A DNA stretch of 64,000 bases from Cristatella mucedo (Eukaryota > Bryozoa > Phylactolaemata > Cristatellidae): contig WPIO01000134.1 of NCBI GenBank assembly GCA_009760855.2, forward strand, positions 376,001 to 440,000, given 5' to 3'. The position numbers and the translations under genes were made by a program. Numbering within the stretch: the stretch's first letter is position 1; every line of letters starts with the position of its first letter. The notes beneath the pieces were generated by a model. The model worked only from the letters and a program-made list of their open reading frames with translations. It made no database searches and was not told the origin of the DNA. Below are positions 11,205-20,600 of the stretch, piece by piece.

Positions 11205-12964
11205 GTGAGTGCCCTCAATTGTTTACACGGCGTCTGCACGAGCTACTGCTCTGGCTACTTTATGACACTCGCGAAGCTCAACGACCCTGAGCACACAGTG
11301 GCCACGGCACGTGAACCAAGACCTGGCCAACGCAGCTGTGTGTGCGCAGGCAGGAGCGTACTTGCGCAGTCATCAACGTCCCGGTCGCTGTTGCCACCGT
11401 CGCCGGCCTGTTCCTGACTGTGCGGCTCAGCGCGAGCAGGCAGCTCAAGTGCGCCCCACGCCACAACGCTCCGCCGTAGCAAGTGGATGTTCCTGCCGCG
11501 AACCGAGCGCACCGCCCGAGGCTGCAGACCACTGTCAACTGCAAGCAGAGAGAGCGCGAGAGCTGCAGCTCTATGACTGCTCTCAGAGTGCAGCTCTCGC
11601 TCCGACGACTCAGCGATCGCTTTCTCGAGCAAAGGTGAGCCGCGTGTCGCATCGAGCAACGTCCCTCGGCCAAAGTACTGGGTACGGTGGTTCCAACCCA
11701 CTCGCGACCTGTAATTGACTCGCTTCGCCAAGTAAGCATATAAAAATATCTCGAGAGAATACAATTAGATGCGACCTCTCCTGCTCTCCGAGGGACTACT
11801 GGAGACTCGTTTGCGACAGGCGAGGACAGCGCTGTGGAGCGTTTGCCCAGCCTGACAAACATAGCGTCACCTCAGCAAGCCGCTCTTCTTAAACATTTTG
11901 CAACGAGGCAGCTTGATTCGCGGGCTGCTGATGGGCGGTCTAAAAGCGGTGCCGTCATGCTGCTCGAGACTTCGGCGAACGCCGACATTGCTGAACGCCG
12001 GAGGTACCGTAGCTAGCCTGAAGCATTATGAATGGATCGAGTGCACAGCGGAAGCTTTGCTACGCTGGAAGTCGGCGGGTCGTAACTACTCGGACTAAGA
12101 AGGTTCGTGTAGCACGTTAAAGTAGTCCTTCCTTTCTCGTCGGGGACCTGGTTAGCGGCTGATGACCAAGAATTTGGCGTCCGGTTAGGCCCTGCCTAAC
12201 CAATGCTTCTTACTTTGACAGAGCAAACACCACTGTCCCGTTCAAGGACGAACCGAACATCAAGCCGCACCACAGGGTGGCTGCGGGGTTTTCTGGGAGC
12301 CGTGGCAGCGCTATGGGTAGAACTTCGCATTTTCGTTCATCTAGAGCGAAACTCGGCCTGGCCATTGGTATCGATGCTCCAAGTCGTTCTGGAGGTCGGG
12401 GTATTGGGACCTCCGACCTCCGGGGAGCAACTTTACGAACGCCCTTCGGCGGCTCTTGAACTAGTGTCCTTCGCCACAACTTCGCACGTGGTGCGAGTGC
12501 AGATGCCAGAGCGAAGCTATGGATGAAGCTAGCGCCTCGCTATCGCGCAGCTAAAGAGTCGTGAGCGCGAAGTACCGACGTACTGAGCAAGTGCGCCAAC
12601 AGTAGCAGAGCACGGGGCAGCAATCAAGAACTCCCGAACGTCATTGTCCCTAACTACTTGGAGCGGCATAACCGAAAGAAGCCAAAACAAGGCGAGCCCC
12701 GTGCACAGCACCGCCGGCCATAACGTCAAGCAAATACATCCTTACTGCGGATCGCTTTGCCTTCGCCCTAAACCTTTGATTGCGAATATTCGGCTCCAGC
12801 GTATTGTAATGTAGGAAACGTTCACTCTCGCACTATCGCAATCTGACCGATTTAGCATGCCAACGTTTCCATACTGCAAGGCATTCTGTAGCTTTGGGGC
12901 AATTGGACCTCGCCTAGGAGCATTTGGACGACATCATCGAGTAACAATAAATCTGCATTGCACC
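11205..12964. other. GC-rich block with ambiguous open frames
   Basis: Long open frames occur on both strands at 11255-11862 and 12203-12526, as expected of GC-rich DNA. A good plus-strand donor (GCAAAG|GTGAGC) begins at 11635, and a short hydrophobic frame (VPVAVATVAGLFLTVRLSAS) runs near 11370-11440. The choice of frame is not clear. This may be a CpG-rich promoter or first-exon region. Confidence 0.3.
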
Positions 12965-13715
12965 CACAGAGAACTAAAAACCGCTTTCTATGCCCTTTAC
13001 ATGTGTTGCAAAAGAAGCATGTCAATATTGTTAGTCATGACATGCATAGCCTCAGAACGCATAAGCACAAAGAAGACAATTGCAAGAGCCGAGTAAATGC
13101 TGGGAGGTACAGCTGGACTTTCGATTCTTTGTAAATGTCGTCAAGTGATGGGATGTCGTGACGTCAATCGGAAGTGAGCTCCAGGCTTTGGGAGCTTAAA
13201 ACCAAAGACGCGGCAAGCAAAGGTTTTGAGAATGGTTCGAGGCGCAGCTAAACGACCTGAGTCAGAAGAGCGGGGGGGGGCGATACTACGCTGGTCCTGA
13301 TTGAGCAGTAGTTCTGATATGCGAGAGACGACGACAGGCTGGAGTAAGAGAAGGAAGCGACCTAGCAGCCTGAGTGACCTTGAAGTCGATGTGCGCTTGA
13401 TCGGCGAGCCGTAATGGCTCACTAGGTAAGGCGGTTGCTTTGCACGACCTCGGCCCCGATGTCGTGAGTTCGAACCCTGCGGTGGGCGATAGTTTATCGC
13501 CACTGCAAGCGGTGGTGATAGCCGTCAAGGCTCTTCAGTCGCTACACGAAAAGAGGCAGTTAAATCAGCTAGTATTTATGTATTTATTTACTGATAGGAG
13601 CGATCCGGTGCAGCCGTCGGTGATTTGTGTTTGACGTGATAACTGCGACGCTCACGATAGACAAGCCCAGCTGTAAAGCTTTACAACACAATTGAGTGCC
13701 TTATTGCAAGGCAAA
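12965..13715 (-). mobile_element. LINE-A fragment split by a SINE
   Basis: Minus-strand LINE-A remnant. The 3' non-coding part lies at about 12980-13130, and the C-terminal coding part runs to 13402. It resumes after the SINE at about 13601 with the segment that in other copies encodes the ARLVC / CHITPLL region (compare 44090-44160). Degenerate. Confidence 0.75.
13403..13600 (+). mobile_element. tRNA-derived SINE, family 1, inserted in LINE-A
   Basis: The head resembles a tRNA gene: a pol III A-box-like tggctcactaggtaagg, then a B-box-like gtgagttcgaaccctgc. The body reads gccactgcaagcggtggtgatag and ggctcttcagtcgctac, ending in aatcag and a TATT-rich tail. Four more copies lie at 18160, 34481, 49116 and 59470. 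It interrupts a LINE-A, so it inserted later. Confidence 0.85.
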
Positions 13716-14335
13716 GTTGCAGTCTTGAATGACTTTTCACAGTTATAGGCTAACCTCTCTAAGTCACTAACACAGAGTGTATGAGAAATGCTTATAAACA
13801 CATCGATCTGTCTGTATAATTATTACGATTATTTTACAGCGCTCTTGGGTTATTAAAAACATAGCCGAATGTGGACGGGACAAATACCGGCCGTCTACCT
13901 CGGACGAATGCAGGAAGCAAGTCTGTTATCGCTTCGAAATGGCAAAATATAATTGTTAAAAATTTTATGAATAACAAACTTTCAAAGACTTTCAGGTGCA
14001 GCAGAAAACTTACAATGCAGGCTGCACTGTCCTATCTAATCGAGGTCTCTATTGAGCTTTCCCAGAAGCTTTGTGCACTGCAGCGAGGATTCAGCCTCGC
14101 TTGGAGCTGCCTCTTCGCTGCTTCCGGCAGACCAGCAATGCAGGTGCCTCGGACGAAGTCGCCAGCTACCGCCCAGCTACTCGCCGGCTAACCGCTTGAA
14201 GAACGACCGAAGCACACCAGCCTTCTCTCTCCATCCACGAGACATCGCGGACAAATTCTTCCTACGCCTCAAAGCAATGCTACGATAAAGCATCCGACAG
14301 CAACCTTGACTGCAACACTCCGCTAGGCAGTGTTA

Positions 14336-14350
14336 TATATATATATGCTT

Positions 14351-14396
<46 letters not shown>

Positions 14397-14405
14397 TATA
14401 TGTGT
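14336..14405. repeat. (TA)n microsatellite
   Basis: Imperfect AT dinucleotide tract, with a short GT run at its right end. Confidence 0.9.
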
Positions 14406-14809
14406 GTGTGTTTTTTGTATATAATATATAGTATATTTTATTATTAATAATGAGTAATTACTTACACCGGGCGCTCGACCGGAGCCCCGGGCCGATCGGG
14501 TGCTCGGCACGTACAACACTCAATGCGTAAGCGCAGCTTACGGAGGAGTTCTGTCGGTCTCTTTCCAAATAATCAAGTTTCAAAATTATTTTCCAACCTA
14601 GCAACTTAATAGCTTTAATTAACCCCATCTGTCGTTTTCAAAGTGTTCTGCATAGTTTGACTGGTCTGCCGTGATTTTATAGATCCCCAGATGTCGATTT
14701 TACAATTACTCCGCCATGTAGGGCGTCTGAAAACTTGAAAACGTTCGAAGGATCAAGTGTTAAAATTTCAGCGCTGCGGTGCAGATACTAGCGAAAGCAG
14801 TACTGCCTC

Positions 14810-15067
14810 TCAATCAGTCAAACACGACATATTTTGCGCTATGCCGCGTGAGCTCGCCGCCTGCAACAAACCTGCCACCACTACCCTGAAAAGGCCCAAA
14901 TAATCTTTCTGGAAACGCACCCAAAACCGTTGCAAAAAGGCGCCACTGATTACTTCTGGTTTCTCCGTAATAATAGTCGGCCTCCTCGCCTGCGAAGTGG
15001 CACACTGGGTGGTCGCTACACAAGCTTTCTGTCCATTCGAAATGACCGTGCATTCGAAGAGAAGCAA
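14810..15067 (-). other. protein-like open segment, exon or retroelement relic
   Basis: Two overlapping minus-strand frames both look protein-like. One includes EVISGAFLQRFWVRFQKDYL, which resembles the FW-R-(K/E)YL motif at the C-terminus of Pao/BEL and gypsy integrases. The other includes ADYYYGETRSNQWRLFATVL. An AG acceptor candidate (CCACTTCGCAG) and a donor candidate (CAGG|GTAGTG) bound about 105 bp in its middle. The sequence does not decide between an exon and a retroelement relic. Confidence 0.3.
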
Positions 15068-15171
15068 CTCCTAAATGAACGACCTTTATCTTGACGAACA
15101 ACAATGCACAGATTTTTCTCGACCGCCGTATATGCACTCGATTACGTCCAATACTGGTGGGGGTATGCCAG

Positions 15172-15580
15172 AATTATAATAGTAATAATAATGCATTTGT
15201 ATAGCACTCTCAGAGAACTATTTTCTCTCACCCTCTAAGTCAGGGTTTTCAGCCAGTAGGTCGCTACCCCTTTGGGGTTCGAACGACCCTTTCACAAGGG
15301 GCGCCTACGACCACAGGAAAACACGCACTTCCACATGTTGCATACAATAATTTTACGGTTGTAGGTCGCCACAACATGGGTAGCACTATTATTGGGTCTC
15401 GGCAGTAGGAAGATTGAGAACCACCGCTCTCAAGCATTTACACGCGCTGGAAAGGAAGCATGACAATTTGCGGTGCAGTGGTAACAGGTGCAGCGTCAGC
15501 TCGTCAGCGTAAGCACGCAAAGGACAATTTACAATTACCTTGCGAAGGTAGTGAGCAATAGGTACGTTTTAGCTTCTTTT
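15172..15580 (-). mobile_element. LINE-A 3' end interrupted by a hAT MITE
   Basis: Begins with an (ATT/AAT)-rich run and the reverse complement of the LINE-A tail (gcatttgtatagcactctcagagaac). It is interrupted at 15241-15426 by a MITE, resumes at 15427 with gcatttacacgcgctggaaagg, and is cut short near 15580 where another LINE-A copy begins. Confidence 0.75.
15241..15426. mobile_element. SPIN-like non-autonomous hAT element (MITE)
   Basis: A 186-bp element with terminal inverted repeats of hAT type: left end cagggttttcagcc, right end gattgagaaccaccg. The left subterminal segment (ggtcgctacccctttgggg, then cgaacgaccctttcaca) and the right one (gtcgccacaacatgggtag) match my recollection of the shared ends of SPIN/URR1-type hAT elements. 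The 8-bp flanks are ctctaagt and ctctcaag, the same if one base was gained in one copy, as expected of an old hAT target-site duplication. It carries no coding capacity. Confidence 0.75.
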
Positions 15581-15582
15581 TA

Positions 15583-16225
15583 TAACAATAATCCATTTGT
15601 CTAGCATCATCAGAGAACTTTGTCTTTTTCTAGGCACATTGCGTGTGCTGTACAGAAAGCATGATCTCATGGTTGGCGGAAGCACGCACAATGCCAACAA
15701 GTATAACACGGTTAGAAATTACTTGCATAGGGTAAGCAAGCTAATGTGATTTGTGGCAGCATGCACACATGAAGTCAAGCCAGAAAATGTCGTGACGCCA
15801 GTCGGGAGCGAATTCCAGGCTATGGGAGCACGCGAACTAAAGGCGCGGTCCCCAGAGGATTTGAGAATGGTTCGAGGCGCAGCTAAATTACTTGCATCAG
15901 CAGTGCGTGCCGTACGCTGCCTGGCCTGATTGGGGAGTAGCTCTAATAGGTTGGCTAGAGATTGAAATTGAGCAAGAGATTCAAAACTAGTAAAATTGAG
16001 CCACAAAACCTTGAGGTCTATGCGCTGCTGCTGCTGCTGCTCGATGGGCAGCCGGTGCAGGTCAGTGAGGAGCGGTGTACACAGCGGCAAGCAAGAACGA
16101 CGCTCGCGACAGACGAGCCTGGCTGCAGTTGTCCGCCTTGCAATAACTGCAGGCGCCTAACTACACACAGGCTGGAAGACCTGCAAGCAGTGAGCTACAG
16201 AAGTCGAGGTGGGACGTCACAGATG
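15583..16225 (-). mobile_element. LINE-A fragment, C-terminal ORF2 and 3' end
   Basis: A second minus-strand LINE-A copy abutting the previous one. It encodes PLLTDLHRLPIEQQ, a LANLLELLPNQARQ variant of the YLSDLLPHQ region, and DRAFSSRAPIAWNSLPTGV. A CTG run at 16023-16041 (poly-Gln in frame) expanded inside it. 5'-truncated. Confidence 0.8.
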
Positions 16226-16808
<583 letters not shown>

Positions 16809-16816
16809 CGACTCAC

Positions 16817-17050
16817 TCGTACGCGCCGTCGTCGTCTGCCACCGCCGCCACCACCGCGGGCTCGTAGCGCTCGTACTGCAGACGACATCCGTAGCACCAG
16901 CCGGGAAACCGGTAGTCGGTGAGGACTGTTCGCACGTCGTTGTGCTGGCAAGTGCGCTCGTGCACGGCGGAGCAGGCCACGAACGGTGCGTACGCTTTCC
17001 TCTCCGCTGCCGGCAACGGCGGCAGCGACCGGCTCTGCGTCTTGCTCGCC
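16817..17050 (-). CDS. internal coding exon, Cys/Tyr-rich, minus strand
   Basis: The acceptor is pyrimidine-rich CTTCGACTTTCGCAG (ending 17051), and the donor is TACGA|GTGAGT (intron from 16816). The 234 bp read 1 nt + 77 codons + 2 nt, starting ASKTQSRSLPPLPAAERK. It contains CSAVHERTCQHNDV, TDYRFPGWCYGCRLQYERYE and AVVAAVADDDGAY. Third codon positions are overwhelmingly G or C in this frame, favouring it over the overlapping Arg-rich frame. Four closely spaced cysteines could bind zinc or form disulfides. No family recognised. Confidence 0.6.
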
Positions 17051-17178
17051 CTGCGAAAGTCGAAGACGTGCGCTCAGCTCGTCCGGATGCACGAGGCGAC
17101 GAGCATTCAACGACGCCCGGTTCGCAGCAAAAGAGTATCTATCGATTACCGTACGTTGCTCAGACGAACGTTTGCGCC

Positions 17179-17400
17179 TCAGAAATGGCACACCTCCACG
17201 GAACGAACGAAGCTCGGGACCGCTCTCTCAATACGCCGGCGGCCAGTGAAGTCGCAACCCTTAGCGAGCGGACTGCGGACAGCCGAGGCACTCGGCCTCG
17301 CGCCTGTCGGACTATGGGTTGTGTGACAGATGTGTCGCCGTTTATCTGGCGACCAGTCGTTCAGCTTGCAGGCCACGGAAGAGCAAATGTCGAGAATATA
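17179..17400 (-). CDS. weak exon candidate, minus strand
   Basis: An acceptor candidate (CCAATCTTCTCAG, ending at 17401) precedes an open frame starting YILDICSSVACKLNDWSPDK, with a stop at 17179. No convincing donor was found, so it is either a terminal exon or chance. Confidence 0.2.
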   Translation of the reverse strand, partial: YILDICSSVACKLNDWSPDKRRHICHTTHSPTGARPSASAVRSPLAKGCDFTGRRRIERAVPSFVRSVEVCHF

Positions 17401-18159
17401 CTGAGAAGATTGGTCCAACAATCAAATAATTGTATAGGGTTCCTTTCAAAAGACGAACTTTTCGGAAATGGTGCCAGAAGTTTTGACAATTTCCTCATAT
17501 AAGGAAAGCACTAGAAATAACGACTGGGCATGTAATGTCTAACCCATAAGTAGACCAGAAGTATCATATCTACAGATAATGAGTTCACCCATTTCTGCGT
17601 CGTACGCGTGAATGTGTCCCAATTTGTTGAATGTTGGTACATCGAGGTATATGTTTGCAGCTTGTTGAGGTTCATGCTTGTGACTTATAAACAGCTTCAT
17701 TTACAGCAAAGATGTGTGGCTTTTAAATTCAGAAACTCGGTCAAACTGGATGGATCAACGTGAAATTTTAAAAGTGAGTTTAGCTCTGATTTTACACCAC
17801 CGTAACAGTTTCTTTCTAATTTTGGTTTCATAATCTTTGCTATAAATGTCATCAGACATCCTTGAATTATACATTGTGCAATAATGCACATGTATAGCAA
17901 ACGTCATCCAACAGAAATCAGAAATGAACTGAAGACCACTGCAGTGATATACAAGCAGTGTTGAACTCACTTTAAAAATTTTACTTTGCTCCGTCAAGTA
18001 TTGACCGAGTTATGGAATTTACAAGGTGAAAATTTAGAATGTAAGTCAAGCCGATTAAATGAGACGAGCATGTACCTCAACAAGCTACAAACATGTACCT
18101 CCATTTACAAAGGTTCAAAGGTTTGGGACATAATTAGCATATGACCCAGACAATGAGCT

Positions 18160-18322
18160 CCTGCGTCTTAGTCCGTGGGTAAGGTGCTTGTTCTTCACGA
18201 CCCAGATCGTGGGTTTTTGACCTGGAGCGGCCGATAATTTATTTCTCACTGCAAGGGATGGTGATGGCCTTTAAGGCTCTTCTACCTACACGTAAATGGT
18301 GTTAAATCAGCTAACCTTAGAT
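18160..18322 (+). mobile_element. SINE family 1, degraded copy
   Basis: Retains the order of the family: the tRNA-like head with a weakened B box (cagatcgtgggtttttgacc), then the gcaagggatggtgatggcc and aaggctcttctacc body, and the aatcagcta end. Confidence 0.7.
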
Positions 18323-18374
18323 CGGTGAATTTGTATTCAAGATGTGTCGAGTGTGGAACGACCATCTTAGGCAT

Positions 18375-19738
18375 GCAGACTTAAGTAATGTAAAGTATCT
18401 CCGTCTGTAACTTCGCAAAGCCATACAGACCATCATAATAATAATGCACTTGATAAAGCGCCCTCGGAGAACTCAATCTCTCTCTAGACGCTTTGCATTT
18501 GCTGCAAAGGGAAATGCAATTGAATGGTGAGTAATATTATGCTTGATAAACAAACAAAATGATTAACATGGTTAAGGATGACATGCGCAGGGTCAGCATG
18601 CAAATGTGGTTAGTGGCAGAATGCACGGTGTCAGCACGCATTCGCACACCATGTGGGTGTTATGCAGGAGAGTTTTGTATAGCTCACTCACAGCCTAAGC
18701 GGCTTTCGGTACGCATTCGGTAGCCAACAGACTTCATCTCACACAACAAAGGGAAAGTGGTAAGCACAGAAGAGTCAGGAGAGCAGTTGAAGTAGTGAGT
18801 AGCATGGAAGTAGCAGCTCAGGACCGCTGAAAAGGATGAACCACAGTCAGCAGCAGGAGAGCAGTTGTCGCTGCGTAAGAATTGTGGAAGTGAGTTCCAC
18901 AGCCTAGGACCTGCAGAGCTCAAGCTTCTGTCGCCAACTGTCTTTAAGCGGGGGGGGGGAATTTAACAGCTAATTCATTGTCCATCCAGGGCCTGAGGGC
19001 ACGAAAAGGCTGAAACTGGTGCAGCAGTTCAGCTAGGTACGGAGGATCCAAGCCGTGGCGGGCCTTGTCGGTCAACGTAAGAACTTTGCTTTGTATCCGT
19101 TGATCAACCGGCTCCATCCTAGCTCTTTTAGCAAAGGAGACACGTGCTCAAACCTCTGGGACTTAAAAACTAGCCTTGCAGCCATATTCGTAGCCAGCTG
19201 CAGTGGCTGAGTTGCTTTTTTGGTAGCCCAGTCAAAAGGGAATTCCAAAAATCAAGCTGAGACAGAATTAAGGAGCTAGTTACATTTTTTGTAAGCCACT
19301 GTAGAAGACAGCTCCTAATCTTCGATATGGATCGGACGCGATGGCTAGCTGTAGAAGCAGTCTTCTGAATGAAGTTTATAAAATGTAGGCAGCTGTCGAA
19401 ATTGACGCCTAAATTTAGAGCACGCGGTGATGGTCACATAACAGCATCACCTATTAGAAGAGCAAAGCCTTTTAATCCAGCCACACTCTTAGTGTGTCCT
19501 ATGAGCAGCAGTTTGGTTTTATCGTCATTTAGTTTTAAGAAGTTTTCCGACATCCAGCATCGAATGTAGGCAAGGCAAGCATTCAGTTGATCAGTTGCTG
19601 AAGCAGATTCCGACGGTTTTAATGGCAAATACTGCTCAGTATCGTAGCATAAAAGTGATATCCTATTCCATGAGCCTTAATTACTTTTCCCAGAGGTTGA
19701 GTATAAATGGAGAACAGCAAAGGACAACTTAAGAAAAG
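18375..19738 (-). mobile_element. LINE-B copy, RT thumb to 3' end, with nested LINE-A
   Basis: Minus-strand LINE-B. From right to left it shows the region of the RT catalytic box, with YADD degraded to YHFYAT near 19655. It then encodes MSENFLKLNDDKTKLLLIGH (about 19500-19560), the region of LAGLPKK, LWNSLPQFLRSDN (near 18880) and the 3' tail at 18380-18430. The tail is split by a LINE-A insertion. Frameshifts and stops make it non-functional. Confidence 0.8.
18430..18638 (-). mobile_element. LINE-A 3' end nested in LINE-B
   Basis: About 205 bp of the LINE-A 3' region (ATAATAATA run, then gcacttgataaagcgccctc) sits between two parts of the LINE-B tail that are contiguous in the copy at 60505-60600. 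A short acc/accat similarity at the junctions may be a target-site duplication. Confidence 0.75.
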
Positions 19739-19739
19739 T

Positions 19740-20275
19740 CTCCCTGCTTTTATTGCTTGATATTTCGGCAGCGTTTGATACTATTGATCACATAGTCCTT
19801 CTTTCGCACCTCTCATCTCGCCTGGGCATCACTACCACAGAACTACAATGGTTCGGGTTCTATCTCAGTTGGAGACTCCAGAGCACTGATGTGAACGGGC
19901 AAAGATCATCTGAGGAACCCCTGAATTATGGGATACCTCAGGGCTCTATTCTCGGTTCGCTTTATTTCGCATTTCTTTGGCTACAGTGCCTATCAGAACT
20001 ACTCCCCCACCAGGTCAGGCATCGTACTAGCCACTTTTCTGTATCAAATCATTTAGCCATACCTCGTATGAGCCTCAAATCCTTTGGAGACCATGGCTTT
20101 AGCTCGTCTGCTCGTTACCTGGAGCTTAGTCCCGACTGACGTCACGATATTGCCTGACTTAACGACATTTATAAAGAACCTAAAAGCGCACCTTTGGCTC
20201 ACAGCATTCAGTGGGTCCTTTTGATTTATCTTTCGTGTGCTTACGCGTACTAATTGCGCATACTGCCACTAACCG
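19740..20275 (+). mobile_element. LINE-A copy with internal deletion across the RT core
   Basis: Plus-strand LINE-A with RT motifs LLDISAAFDTIDH (19750-19790) and YGIPQGSILGSLYF (about 19925-19970). It then jumps directly to the C-terminal LSELLPHQVRHRTSHFS region (19995 on). The catalytic (F/Y)ADD box and thumb are missing, so the element is dead. It adjoins the right end of the LINE-B copy. Confidence 0.8.
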
Positions 20276-20287
20276 TATTTACAGTTT

Positions 20288-20600
20288 TTGGCTACCGTAT
20301 GTGCACCGAAAGCCGCTTAGGCTTTATATTATTTATATTTATTTATTTATATATATTATTTTATTTTACCGCTTAGGCTAATTGTGCTATAGGACACCCG
20401 TGGTGGCCATTGGGCCACTCACACTGAACCTAAAGGTACTCGCCACCGCAGCTGCCGGTACTGCAGCTCTCTCAGCCTGTAAAGGGACGCTCTATCTACC
20501 CATCAATAATACATTCTAACAGGCTCTCCTTCGGTGTAGCATCTGCCAAGTTCAGGTGACTTTGTGGGGCTACACACGGAGATACATGTCATTAAATTGC
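20288..20600 (+). mobile_element. LINE-B 3' end fragment, rearranged
   Basis: Contains the family motif gtgcaccgaaagccgcttagg, then a TATT microsatellite, then gtggggctacacacggagatac, the LINE-B terminus. About 200 bp of other sequence lies between them. Confidence 0.5.
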
